Shown: positions 12,761-24,297, numbered from the stretch's first letter. The stretch: 64,000 nt of DNA from Ailanthus altissimus (GCA_946807835.1 OX327704.1:2976001-3040000), one strand, 5' to 3'. Numbers and translations are program-made. The notes: generated from the sequence alone by a model not told the origin.

Positions 12761-12769
12761 TATATATAG
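12761..12769 (+). promoter_or_regulatory. TATA box of BBE-A
   Basis: TATATATAG, conserved before BBE-B (46655-46663), the split copy (about 42992) and the 63531 fragment. It lies 26 bp upstream of the first in-frame ATG (12787) and 53 bp upstream of the second (12814). With a start site about 30 bp after the TATA, the first ATG would barely or not be transcribed. Confidence 0.65.
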
Positions 12770-12813
12770 GGCATTAGTTTCTAATAATGCACTCCAATCA
12801 AACATCGACAAAA

Positions 12814-14421
12814 ATGAGGCCTCAAAGCTCTTCAATTCTCCAATTTACATTTGTTGTTGCATTATCATTACATTGGATAGCTTCGGCTGACACTTATGAA
12901 ACTTTTGTTCAATGCCTTTCTCAATATTCTCAGAATACCTCCATTTCACAAGTGATTTACACCCAAAATAACTCTTCATATTCATCGGTCTTAAATTTTA
13001 CCATACAAAACCCTCGGTTTTCAACTCCCACCACCCCCAAACCTCAAGTAATTATCACGCCACTGCAAGTGTCGCATATTCAAGCAACCATTAAATGTGC
13101 CCAAAAGTATGACCTTCAAATTAGAGTTCGAAGCGGGGGTCATGACTATGAAGGTCGTTCTTATGTTTCTGATGTCCCATTTGTCATCATTGACATGAGA
13201 AATTTTAGCTCAATCAATATTGATGTAGAAAATAAGACAGCATGGATTCAAGTTGGTGTCACCATGGGACAACTTTACTATAGACTTAACGAGAAAAACG
13301 AAACTCTTACTACTCCAGCGGGTGGTTACTTTACCGTTGGTGTTGGTGGACATTTTAGTGGTGGAGGTCATGGTAGTTTGATGCGTAAATATGGCCTCGC
13401 TGCTGACAATATCATTGATGCTCAGCTGATTGACGTTCATGGAAGACTGCTTGATAGAAAATCAATGGGAGAAGATCTATTTTGGGCCATTCGAGGAGGT
13501 GGAGGAGCTAGCTTTGGAGTGATTATTGCTTGGAAAGCAAAGCTAGTTGATGTTCCCTCAACTATAACTGTATTCACAGTCCAAAAGACTTTGGAGCAAA
13601 ATTTAACTAAGATTCTTCACAAATGGCAGTATGTTGCAGACAAACTTCCAAAAGATTTATTTCTCCTAGTCTCATTAACAAGTGTGAATACTAGTTCGGA
13701 GGGAAAAAGAACAATCCAGGGTTCATTTCAAGCTTTGTTTCTTGGCAGAGTTGACAGTCTCCTTCCTTTGATGAAAGAGAGATTCCCTGAACTTGGTTTG
13801 GTGAAAAAAGATTGCATTGAAACGAGTTCAATTCGGTCAGCCCTCTACTTTGCTGGATTCAAAATTGATGAATCTTTAGATGTGTTGCTTAATAGAACTC
13901 CTTACAGCAATCCTTTCAAAGGAAAATCTGACTTTGTTAAGGAACCTATCCCTGAAGTTGGATTGGAAGGGATATATAAAAGGTTTTACAAACCGGAGGC
14001 AGTGATCGCTCAATTGGTTTTAATTCCACACGGTGGGAAAATGAGTGAGATTCCAGAGTCTGAAATTCCATACCCACATAGAGCTGGCAACATATACGAA
14101 ATTCTGTACCTTGTGCAATGGGAAGGGAGTGGAACATCTCAAAGGCACATAAATTGGGTCAGAGAGCTGTATGATTACATTACTCCCTATGTTTCTAAAA
14201 ATCCTCGAGAAGCATATTACAATTACAGGGATCTTGACATTGGAAGAAACAATGATAACTACACAAGCTACGCACAGGCGAGCATTTGGGGGTTTAAATA
14301 TTTCAAGAACAATTTCAACAGATTGGTAAACGTGAAGACTATGGTTGATCCTGATAATTTCTTTAGAAACGAACAAAGCATCCCACCAGTTTCATCTTTG
14401 AAAAAGAAGAAAGATGATTAA
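12814..14421 (+). CDS. BBE-like FAD oxidase (BBE-A)
   Basis: Single-exon secreted flavoprotein of the berberine-bridge-enzyme-like family (FAD_binding_4 plus C-terminal BBE domain); the substrate cannot be told. The in-frame ATG at 12787 would give 544 aa; I prefer 12814 (535 aa) because of the TATA spacing and because RPQSSSILQFTFVVALSLHW then starts a normal signal peptide, cut near IASA-DT. In the 544-aa numbering, the flavin-linking His is H119 (RSGGHDYEG). The second flavin anchor, Cys in PAGVCPTVG of the family, is Tyr181 (PAGGYFTVGVGGHFSGGGHG). The catalytic-base Tyr is kept (Y480 in NYRDLDIG), as is FRNEQSIP at the C-terminus. Several N-glycosylation sequons are present, as expected for a secreted enzyme. 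The family includes reticuline and cannabinoid oxidases and monolignol or oligosaccharide oxidases. AATAAA at 14430 follows the stop. Confidence 0.93.
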   Translation: MRPQSSSILQFTFVVALSLHWIASADTYETFVQCLSQYSQNTSISQVIYTQNNSSYSSVLNFTIQNPRFSTPTTPKPQVIITPLQVSHIQATIKCAQKYDLQIRVRSGGHDYEGRSYVSDVPFVIIDMRNFSSINIDVENKTAWIQVGVTMGQLYYRLNEKNETLTTPAGGYFTVGVGGHFSGGGHGSLMRKYGLAADNIIDAQLIDVHGRLLDRKSMGEDLFWAIRGGGGASFGVIIAWKAKLVDVPSTITVFTVQKTLEQNLTKILHKWQYVADKLPKDLFLLVSLTSVNTSSEGKRTIQGSFQALFLGRVDSLLPLMKERFPELGLVKKDCIETSSIRSALYFAGFKIDESLDVLLNRTPYSNPFKGKSDFVKEPIPEVGLEGIYKRFYKPEAVIAQLVLIPHGGKMSEIPESEIPYPHRAGNIYEILYLVQWEGSGTSQRHINWVRELYDYITPYVSKNPREAYYNYRDLDIGRNNDNYTSYAQASIWGFKYFKNNFNRLVNVKTMVDPDNFFRNEQSIPPVSSLKKKKDD

Positions 14422-14429
14422 ACGTTATT

Positions 14430-14435
14430 AATAAA
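14430..14435 (+). terminator. Possible poly-A signal of BBE-A
   Basis: AATAAA 9 bp after the stop codon, conserved at 48324-48329 after BBE-B. Plant signals are loose and further AT-rich candidates follow. Confidence 0.4.
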
Positions 14436-15770
14436 TCGTCAAGTCTTATTTAAATTTAATAAAAAAATGCATATGTATTACTAAATATAATAATTTTCAC
14501 CAATCATCCATGTGGTTCAGCGGTTGGTGCCAACACTTATGACTGTTGAAGTGTTGAGTTTAGTTAATCCTTCTTTTTAAAGAGTTGATATTGTACTGAA
14601 TGATAATATAATATTTGTACCATCTTTATAAAAAATACATAATAATTTTCTACCATGTAATTGTTGGGTTTATGGGTTTGTATTCGTAGTCTTACATTTT
14701 TAATTTGATTGTATGAAATAAAATTGTGTTTTTATAAAAGAATCAAAGCTTTTAAAATATTGAGTTTAGGAGATTTGTCACCTCTCATAAAAATGTAATC
14801 AAACCATGGTTCAATTTAAGAAATGAGAATTTTACAAAATAAAATTAACACTTTTAACTTTGAAATTTTAATTAATTTTATTATTTTAAAAATAAAATAT
14901 TTTCTTATTTTTCTAGTTTCAATTGTATTTAAATCAATGCTTATAATTAAGCTTTAATTAAAGTGTTTAAATTTTTTCTTTCAAAAGATTTAAATGGGAA
15001 TAAGAGCTCTCACTCGTTAAACACCAACCCTTACTTTATATTTTTACTTAAATTTAATTAATTGCGGCTGCCAATTAATTAAGTTACACCATAAGAGCAT
15101 ATGCTTAAATTTAACTTATTTAAAAATATTTATTTTATTTAAAGATCTATTATAGTAATATTTATGATATGCATCAATCTCCTTTTCATTGTATAGATTA
15201 TACATTCTGTTTTTTATACTCTTCACTTTGTTGATTGTTTTTTTTTCCTAGAAGAACGAGATGGTGGGAATGGAATTTGACTCATGAAGAAAGAGATGAA
15301 ATGGCACAATAATATTGGTAATCGAGAATAAGTAGGGGATGATAAGTAGGGGATGATGTGAAATTTGACAAAAAAAAGTGATGGTATAATTGAAAACAAT
15401 ATATTGTTGAATAAATTTTTTATTTATGAATATAGAAATTAGGGACCAATATTGTTGATGGTAATTTTCAAATAATAACACTATAGATCTTGTTATACAA
15501 ACACATGGTATGAAAGTGGTGAATAAATAAAATAAATTAATTATAAAAATACAATGTATCTTTAGTTAAAAACACAATCTTTCTAATGCCATTTCATATT
15601 TTTTTATTTAAAAATATATCTCACTGCTCATATGAAGACAAACATTCATCATTTGTCCAATAAAAAATATTACATTTAAAAACAATAAAAAGAAAACAAC
15701 TATTTAATAAAAACTTTCGAACGACAGGGACTTATAACGTGGCATCTATTAGAAAAGGAAGACTAAATTA
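14436..15770 (+). repeat. BBE downstream unit (copy 1), non-coding
   Basis: Aligns with 48330-51190 downstream of BBE-B, apart from insertions there. Shared words include ggtgccaacact, atgcttataattaag and atagatcttgttatac. It holds the empty site (aaaagatttaaatggg, about 14984-15000) for the solo LTR at 49407-50396. No gene seen. Confidence 0.7.
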
Positions 15771-16387
15771 ATATAGGTCTATAAAAGCAAGGATCAAAAT
15801 AATTTTTTTTATTATTATAAAGTCTCCTTTCTTGCTATTCTAATTGTTAAGGTTGATATTTTTCTTATAAAAATACTCAATCTCACATGAGATAGATATT
15901 TAATACTTTTGAAGAATATATATATATATATATAACTCTCTAGTATTGGAATAAGCTAAGGCCAATGCACCTCATGTGCACGACAGCAAGTTGGTTTAAG
16001 TCCATTAAAAAATGACTCTTTATAGTTACCCTTGTATATCGACAATAAATGGAAATTAAAAAAAAAGGTCACTCTTTATTTCACACTAATAAATCTGATT
16101 TTAGAATATGATACTTTTTGAAAATTATTTCTATAAATTTTTGGTGAACCAGTGCTTTTTGAATTTCGCTCCTATTAGAACTATAATGCTTGTTATTGTG
16201 GAAATTTTATTCTGTCACCAATCATTATATAATTATTTTTCATATTTGACATCCTTGGAGGCGGTACCATATTTATTAATAAAGAACAATTCTCCATTTT
16301 CATATTTCAAGGATTTTAAAACAAAAATTCTATCTAAGGGATCGGATTTTTGTTCGTTCAGCGAACTCTAGTATCTAGTATCAAATT
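15771..16387. other. Intergenic, no gene; possible LINE 5' leader
   Basis: AT-rich sequence absent from the paralogous downstream unit. It holds a (TA)n run at about 15916-15934. Part of it may be the 5' UTR of the LINE that starts coding at 16388; I could not find a target-site duplication to fix the boundary. Confidence 0.4.
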
Positions 16388-19120
16388 ATGGATGACATCG
16401 AAGCATTATGGAACTCCTTCTCAATTGATAATTCTCATAACGAAGAGGTCTTTGAGATCCTAGAAACGGTGGTTAAAAGACACCGTTTAACAGCCAAATT
16501 TGGCCTGTTTATCAAGATCATGACGAGAAAAAACTACCAACGAGATGCCTTCCAAAGCATAATGCGAAGTCTTTGGCGACCTACTGGAGAACTGAGATTC
16601 CGATGGTTAGGCGATGATATCTTCTTGTGTGAGTTCTCCCTAGAAGACGACCGGAAAAAAGTGTTAAGAACTGAACCTTGGAATTTCAACAAATTCCTAA
16701 TTGCCATGGAACCAATTGCTGATGAAGGTCCTGCTGTCAACCCCACATTCCGTTGTGTCTCATTTTGGATCCAAGTACACAATGTTCCAATAGTTCATAT
16801 GAATGTCGAGACAGCTGAACTAATTGGGAATAGGATTGGAAAATTCTTAGATGTAGATGCCGATGATTCTGGATCATGCATAGGAAGATTTATGCGCATT
16901 CGAGTTAAAATACACCTCGACCAACCACTACGGAAAGGAATATTTCTTAAACTCGGCTCAATTGATCACCTGATTTGGCTAGACTTCAAGTATGAAAAAC
17001 TTCTGAAATTCTGCACTCTCTGCGGCTTCCTAGACCATGGCTACAGAGAGTGTCTACAATCATACCCAACTGTCCTTAAAAAACCTGGTAACCACCGCTA
17101 CTCAGAGAATATTCGAGCGGCCGGGAATTACAGGGAATTCAAAGCATCCACATCAAGGGACACACTCAAGAATAACACTCATAAAGGCCCGAAAAGAGAC
17201 CCCCGTAGAGATGAAGAGGTTAATAACAGCTCTCAGGAGGGGACTACCGCTGCTGAACTCCTGGCGGTGAGTGCAGAAAAGAATGGGGGTCTGCAAGGGG
17301 CTGTGAGGGATATCGGAAACATTGGTTTGACAGTAAACGTGCTCTCCACCACTAAGGGGTGCATGATAGCAAACGGGAGCATGCATCCTTACAGGAATGG
17401 TCCCCTAAATGCTTACGAACCGGTCACCACTTCCGCCAAGAACTTTGCCGAGACATCCACCACGCTTCCGAGAATTCTGGGATCCAATACTACGGGAGCA
17501 TGTGATAGGCTTATGGTGCCACGGCAGCAGGTGAATGACACTGATCCAGAACCCACAATCGAAGTGCATGCTGTCGATGAACCCTAATATTGGAACAGGA
17601 TAAAAAAATTCGAGCTCAAGCCACGTGAAGACCCTGGTCAGGAGCACAAAACAGCTGCACATCCTGCCGTTGAGCTCAAACACCGCAATAAATTCAAAGA
17701 AAAAATGCTCCAGCCACGTGAAGACCACTCACCCCAGAAACCATGTGTGCTGCTGCAAATAGTTGGGGGAAGCTCAAGGATGGAACCATCAAACTTGGTC
17801 GGACTATGCGCTGGCGGAATCCCACCTCATCATGCCTCGATGCTGTCGGCCAGTGAGCTCCCACAACAGAACAGATCCACAACACGCATGGCTGAGTCAT
17901 GTGCAGATCACCAAGTGCAGCTAACCATGGACAGCACCAACAATTTGGGTGCATGTGACAGCTCTTCTTGTCGGATGGACTCAGGGAATGGTGAAGATCT
18001 GCTCTTGGCTTCATGGCAGCATGTAAAAGATACTGGTTCAGAGGCCAAAACTGGAGCACATGCTGTACACAATGACGTTAGTAGCCAAATCCAGAACGGT
18101 GTCAAAACAAACACACTTCAGCCACGTGAAGACCACTCATTACAGAAAACAAGGGAGCTGCTGCGAGGTGATAGACAAAGAGTGATGAGGGAGCCATCAT
18201 ACCTGGTCGCACAATACGCTGGCGGGTTCCCACCTCCTCGTGTCTTGACGCTGTCGGCCGATGATAAAGAATCAACCAACCATGCTCTCCAACATCCGAA
18301 TTCTTGTATGAATAACAAAGGTACGCGGTGCAGGCCCTCCATGCAGCCATCCCAAGTGGAAACACACCAACACCTGGACTTTAGCGATGTTAATGAACAC
18401 CTGGATTTTTGCATTGTTAACGAGAGCACGCGATGCAGGCCACCCATGCTTTCAATACAAGTGGAAACAGAAAAGGACATCCAGTCACCCGATACTGCCA
18501 CTACCAAGGAAATTGCCCCCCATGCAGTACCAGGCCCTCTTAAGCACGTGACTAACACCCAGCCGCACTCTGCCCCAAATGTCACACTAATGGCCAACCC
18601 TATTAAAAATATTACAGAAAAATGCGTGAATCTTTATGGGCTCCAAGACAATGGGGAACCAGAGCCCAGACAAAGCGTGGGAATAGTGCCTTGCTGGAGG
18701 AATGGTCCTCAAACAGACTTCGAAAGGCCCTTTGATCACCCCATCCTTCACAAAAGTGGTAGTACTACCACAGAGTCTCCACGAAGATCAACGAGACAAA
18801 AAAAATGCAGACAGATATACACCTCTGAGAGTAAAAATGCTCAAAGAATTCCTAACCCAAATAGCAACAAGTCACACTATGCTACCAACAGACAGCTGAA
18901 TGCCAAAAGGAAAGTACGTAACAATGACAATGATACTGCATACCCTACTCCATCTAAGAAGGTCCGACCTCAAGCAACGGGGGTTTATGAACAATCAGTG
19001 GTTTGCAACCACCAGCACCTGGAAGATGAAGACAAGAAGGTTCCTGCTGTTAACCATGATACCTCCTCAAAGTCCCCAGCGGCGGCTCCTGCTGTTATGC
19101 AGGACCGTCGATCCCAATGA
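16388..19120 (+). pseudogene. LINE ORF1, DUF4283 + CCHC, one nonsense mutation
   Basis: One frame of about 910 codons interrupted by TAA at 17585-17587; no other stop lies between 16388 and 19118. Residues about 30-150 form the DUF4283 RNA-binding domain (MRSLWRPTGELRFRWLGDDI). A zinc knuckle C-X2-C-X4-H-X4-C starts at C209 (CTLCGFLDHGYREC). The second half is low-complexity with internal repeats (LQPREDHS at 17708 and 18117; STRCRP near 18322 and 18427). A basic stretch near the end (RRSTRQKKCR) may be a nuclear signal. It binds LINE RNA in the family. The stop falls after the zinc knuckle, so a shortened 399-aa protein keeping both domains could still be made. Confidence 0.85.
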
Positions 19121-22100
19121 AGCTTCTGAGCTGGAATGTGCGAGGGCTGGGCAACCCTTGCATATTCCACATCCTGCATACCTTGGTGCAGGACCACTGC
19201 CCAGAGGTGATCTTTCTTACAGAAACACGAGCATACAGACAAAGAATGGAAGATCTTCGGGTGAAACTTGGCTGCGTAGGGAAATTGGTGGTAGAAAGAG
19301 TCGGTCGCAGTGGTGGCTTAGCACTACTATGGACGGATAAGGTTGATATCTCCCTCCTATCATACTCCCGTTTTCATATTGATGTGGCTATTGCAGGTTT
19401 GGGGAAAAATTGGCGATTCACAGGCTTTTATGGCCACCCTGAATCATCTCAGCGTATCCACTCCTGGACACTCTTGCGACGCCTATGTTCATTATCTTCT
19501 CTCCCATGGCTATGTGGAGGAGACTTCAATGAGATCCTTCAAAGCTCTGAAAAACTAGGCGGCTTACCCCGCCCCACCTACCTTATGCAGAACTTCAGGA
19601 ATGCTATTGATGACTGTGGCCTCTCGAGGATCCAATTCAAGGGGCCTCCTTTTACTTGGTGCAATGGATGGGACCGTAGTTTGTTTATTCAGGAAAGACT
19701 TGACCGAATGCTCTGCTCCTTCCCCTGGCACTGCCTCTTCCCTAATGCCTTGGTGCAGCATCTAGACTTTTGGGGCTCCGACCACCGACCGCTCTTATTA
19801 TCATTTGATGAAGCTGGCAGACCAACTAGAAGACAATCTTCTTATCGCCCCATCTCCAGATTCCACTTTGAGGAAGCTTGGGCCAACGAACCGGACTGCA
19901 GGGAAATCATCTCAGAAAGATGGCCCCAAAACCTAAGCTCCCTCGACTCAATTTACAGGAACCTCTTACACATTGGGTCCCATCTAAAAATGTGGAATCT
20001 AGCACACTTCCGCAGACTCAAGACTGAGATAAAAAATAAAAAGCAACTGTTAGGGGCTTTGAACCAACAGGTGAATGCTCAGACCTGGCCTGGGATAACG
20101 AAGATTCAGAAATCCCTGGATGCACTAATGTACAAAGAAGAGACATATTGGAAGCAACGTTCGAGGGTTCAATGGCTACAAGCAGGGGATAAAAATTCAC
20201 GCTTCTTTCATTTTAAAGCATCAGGGAAGAGAAAGAGGAACTCTATCTCGGGGATCACAAACAGAGATGGAATCTGGTGCGCAGACCTGGAACAAACTGC
20301 GAAGGTTTTTCTGGAGTACTTTTCTGATATTTTCTCTTCTTCTAATCCTTCTAGGACTGTGATTGACTCGGTAGTCTCTTGTGTGGAGCCGAGATTATCT
20401 GTGCAGCAACTCCAATGGTTAGACTCCCCATTCCGGGAAGAAGAAGTCCACAAGGCAGTGTTTCAGATGCACCCTACTAAAGCCCCTGGTATTGATGGTA
20501 TGCCAGCCTTATTCTTCCAAAAATTCTGGGACATTGTTGGATCTGACATTTGTCGTGTGTGCCTGGGTTTTCTTAACAATGGGGACGACCTCAGAATGGT
20601 AAATGACACCCTCATTACCCTTATCCCGAAAGTTGGTGATCCCAAAGTTTGCTCGGATTTTCGCCCGATAAGCCTGTGTAATGTCCTATACAAAATTGTT
20701 GCTAAGATTTTAGCCAACAGACTACGATGAGTCATGGAGAGTTTGATTTCTGAGTCCCAAAGTGCTTTCATACCAGGGCGTCTAATCACTGACAATGCTA
20801 TAATCGGATTTGAGTGCCTCCACGCCCTCAAACGTAATAAATTTTCGGCGGGGAATTTTTTGTCCTTGAAATTAGACATGTCAAAGGCTTATGATCGGGT
20901 AGAATGGGATTTCTTGCATGCAATGATGGGGAGATTGGGTTTCTCTGACAATTGGTGTCGGATGATTTATCAGTGTATCTCATCAGTATCATACTCTATC
21001 ATTATTAATGGCACTACTCATGGCTCTATATACCCCTCAAGAGGCCTTCGCCAAGGTGATCCTCTATCTCCATTTCTGTTCCTTATTTGTGCAGAAGGTC
21101 TTTCCTCCCGCCTAAAGTTCGCAGAACAACGAGGTGATATACAGGGGCTGAAATTGGGGAATCAAGGGCCCACAATCTCTCACCTACTTTTTGCTGACGA
21201 TAGCCTCTTATTTACTAGGGCCTCCTTGGACAATTGCATCTCGATAAAAGACATTTTGAGTTCTTATGAGCATGCTTCTGGACAACTGATCAATAACCAG
21301 AAGTCCGCAGTTTGCTTTGGTAAGTCTATATCAGGGGCGGTTGCTGCCCAGCTCACCCTCTGCTTGGGGGTGACCCAAGTCCCCCACCACAGTAAATACC
21401 TGGGGCTCCCTTGTATTACTAGCAAAAATAAACAAAACCTATTTGCTGCTATCAAAGACAAAGTGTGGAGTAAACTGAAAGGTTGGAAGAGACATCTTTT
21501 TTCAGCTGGGGGTCGGGAGATCCTTATCAAAGCAGTTATCCAAGCCATCCCGACCTATATCATGAACCTGTTTAGACTTCCAAAAAGCCTAGTTAATGAG
21601 ATTCGTAGGCTCTGTGCAAGGTTTTTTTGGGGCGGTGATGCGTGCTCAAAGAAAATTCATTGGTGTTCGTGGGATGTGTTGTGCCACCACAAGAGGGATG
21701 GAGGCATGGATTTTAGAGACCTAGCTTCCTTTAACCAAGCAATCCTCGCTAAACAAGGATGGAGAGTGATCGCCTTCCCAAACTCTTTAGTGGCCAAAAC
21801 TCTTCGAAGCCTTTATTTTCCTAACTCTTCGCTCTTGCAGGTACAATCTAGACAATCTGATTCACAGGTCTGGAAAAGTATTCTTTAGGGCAGAGACTTG
21901 CTAAAGAAGGGACTACGCTGGCGTATTGGTGTTGGAACAGCTGTATCAATCTATTATGACCAATGGCTCCCTCGACCATTATCCTTTAAACCCTCTTTCC
22001 CCCACAAACTGCCAGAGCATTCACTAGTTGCTGAGTTACTTACACCTGCTGGGTCATGGAACTCTAAACTGGTCCGGGACTACTTTCCTCCTGAAGAAAG

Positions 22101-23223
22101 TGACTTAATCCTCAGTATCCCCCGCTCTCGATGTTGGGAACAACCAGACTCATTTACGTGGCATTTTGATAGGCTAGGGCAGTATACTATTAAAAGTGGG
22201 TACCATCTATCTCATACTGTTGACCAAGCTTCGTCCAGTAACAATAATGTTGATTCTAGAACCTGGTGGCAATACATGTGGAGGTTGAAGATTCCAACCA
22301 AAATAAAGCATTTTGTTTGGAGAATTACCCATGGTTGGATCCCTACCTTTGCAAATCTTAAGAGGCACCATGTGCCTATTGATGAGTCTTGTAACCGTTG
22401 TGCTAAAGGTGCTGAAAACTCTATTCATGCAGTATGGTTATGTGATGCACTAAGAAAGGTACGCCAAGCTTGCCCATTTTTGCATGGTATAAATATTTAC
22501 CACAATACTACTTTTTTGGATCTCCTAATGAAATGCAAAATGAGCTTAGTGGTAATGGATCTTGAGATACTATTAATTATGTTTTGGAGATTATGGTATA
22601 TCAGAAACAAATTAGTCACAGAGAAGAAAGTGATATTGGTGGATGATGTTCTTAATTGGGCTAAATGCTATTGGTATGAGTTCGTATCTTGTTGCACAGA
22701 CAAAGTTGATGCCACTAGTAATTCGAGTTGTAGTTGGCTAGCCCCAAGACTGGGTTTTATAAAACTCAACACTGATGCCAGTCTATCTCCTAAGCACCTC
22801 AAGGCTAGGTTAGGAGCGGTCCTGCGTGATAACTATGGAGCGGTACTTGCCTCTTCATCCTCTCCACTTAAGGCAAAGCCCTCAGTGGACATTTTAGAAG
22901 CATTGGCAATTCTTCGAGGTCTTAACCTAGCTAGAACACTGGGCTTATCAGCTATTGAGGTTGAATCTAATGCAGCAGGCATTATTTCTGACATCAACAA
23001 TCACACTCACTCTTTCTCAGAACTTGGTTTGGTACTTCATGACATCAGAACGATCTCGTCATGCTTTAACTTTTGCTCTTTCAGGTATTCACATCGGTCC
23101 ACTAATAAAGTGGCGCATGAACTAGCACACCTTACTCTAAACATAGTTTCTGATACTATTTGGTTGGGTAAAGTCCCAACACAATATAATCGTTTTGTAC
23201 TTGAAGATTTTTCCTCCACTTAA
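19117..23223 (+). pseudogene. LINE ORF2 (EN-RT-zf-RVT-RNase H), two nonsense mutations
   Basis: One frame of 1369 codons with TGA at 20728-20730 and TAG at 21886-21888. The APE-type endonuclease starts at the N-terminus (MKLLSWNVRGLGNP, then GGDFNEIL, ending SDHRPLLL). RT runs from about 20600 (TLIPKVGDPK, SDFRPISLCN) through KLDMSKAYDRVEWDFL and GLRQGDPLSPFLF to FADD (21190-21201). The zf-RVT region lies at 22258-22450 (KIPTKIKHFVWRITHGWIPT, then C-X2-C). RNase H (RVT_3) starts at KLNTDAS near 22760; its usual ESD is ESN here, so one acidic residue is lost. Both stops are single transitions from the expected codons (CGA to TGA, TGG to TAG), as deamination would give. It would nick and reverse-transcribe at the target if intact. 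Confidence 0.9.
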
Positions 23224-23299
23224 GTTAAATTTCACAACTTTATTATTATCAAAAAAAAAAAAAACAAAAACCCTAGCATTACTCTTCTTATTATTATTG

Positions 23300-24297
23300 G
23301 CTCTCGCATATGCAATGAGCAGACTCATGCTCCTCCATTTTCCTCTACCCCGATCGGCAATCTTGCTGGTTTTAATGCCACTTTCTTAATTCTTTGTAAT
23401 ATATTTAAACATTATAATGAATATATTAGGTAAATGTAGATCCATGTCTTAATATTCTTTTATATGCTTTGTGTTTTTAAAATATTTTTGTTTTCGTTTT
23501 TTTTGTTCTACTTGATTTTTTTTTAAAAATATTTTATTGATATTCAATGTTGTGATGATTATTTTTATTATTATTATTATTTTGAAAGACAAAGTTTGTG
23601 CTTATGAATTTCATTTGATTGGGGTAGAATATTTTTTTTGTTTTTTTGAGAGTTTTGAGATGACAATCAACGATGTTGGGACGTTAAAATCAAGGAGCAT
23701 TTCGAATTTCCGGTTCAGATTTGGTTCAAAAAATCATTTTAATTGCAATCGGTTCAAATTTTTTGGAGACCGATTTATTTTGGTCTCGTTTGCTTTTTAC
23801 GAACTTTGAATTGTATCGTACTCATCCCTATAATATATCTTAACAATTTTAAATATAAAAATAAAATAAAAAAATTTAACACTTATAAAACTAAAACAAA
23901 AATAATGTGAGAAATAAAGCATCTCTCTATTTACCCAAATTCACTTCCTCCCTAAAGCAGCCTCTTTGTCTTTTTTTACACCAAAAATAATGTACAAATC
24001 CTCACTACAAGAAAAAGGTCCATTTGCATCTCTCTGAAGTCAGCCAACCTTCTCTTCTAAAATTGATATATCTCCCTTCGCATTTCTTGCATTTTCCTAA
24101 TTTCTTGCCAAGAAGAAAAATAAAAACCCAAAACCCAAGCAAATGAATTATTAAAAAAAAGAAAGAGAAAACAAAATCTCCAAGTCAATCAATACACTTA
24201 TCACCTTCTAATCAATTAATAATCAAATTATAAATTATCATTTGGTCAATCACCTTCCAATCAATCAATACACTTATCACCATTAACCATCACAATC
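23300..24297 (+). repeat. Duplicated non-coding block before ALIX fragment
   Basis: Aligns with 51200-52140 (both carry cttgctggtttta, then atccatgtcttaatattc, then gccaaccttc and gccaagaagaaaaat). The last 350 bp look like a plant 5' leader with CT-rich tracts. Reading frames here are not conserved between the two copies. Confidence 0.65.

Larger units (their letters stand above)
16388..23264 (+). mobile_element. Near full-length plant LINE (L1 type)
   Basis: Two overlapping reading frames (ORF1 then ORF2, ATGA overlap at 19117-19120) followed by a poly-A run at 23251-23264. GC content is clearly higher than in the flanks, and codon use is unlike the AT-rich host. Only three in-frame stops break it: TAA at 17585, TGA at 20728 and TAG at 21886. 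There are no frameshifts, so the insertion is fairly young. The paralogous region (near 51190) lacks it. The 5' end is uncertain. Confidence 0.9.

Noticed and set aside
13210..14376. Minus-strand open frames of up to 118 codons within the BBE genes
   Set aside because: They are shadows of the coding strand, conserved only because the BBE frame is conserved.
14505..14580. tRNA- or SINE-like A box (tggttcagcggttggtgcc) after BBE-A
   Set aside because: No matching B box, no acceptor stem, and the paralogous copy at 48410 is degraded; not enough for a tRNA or SINE call.
15916..15934. (TA)n run as a regulatory element
   Set aside because: Simple microsatellite; no gene nearby that it could serve as a TATA box.
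23537..23809. 90-codon frame starting MIFNVVMIIF
   Set aside because: The paralogous region at 51400-51660 does not keep it open, it is AT-rich low complexity and it matches nothing I know.
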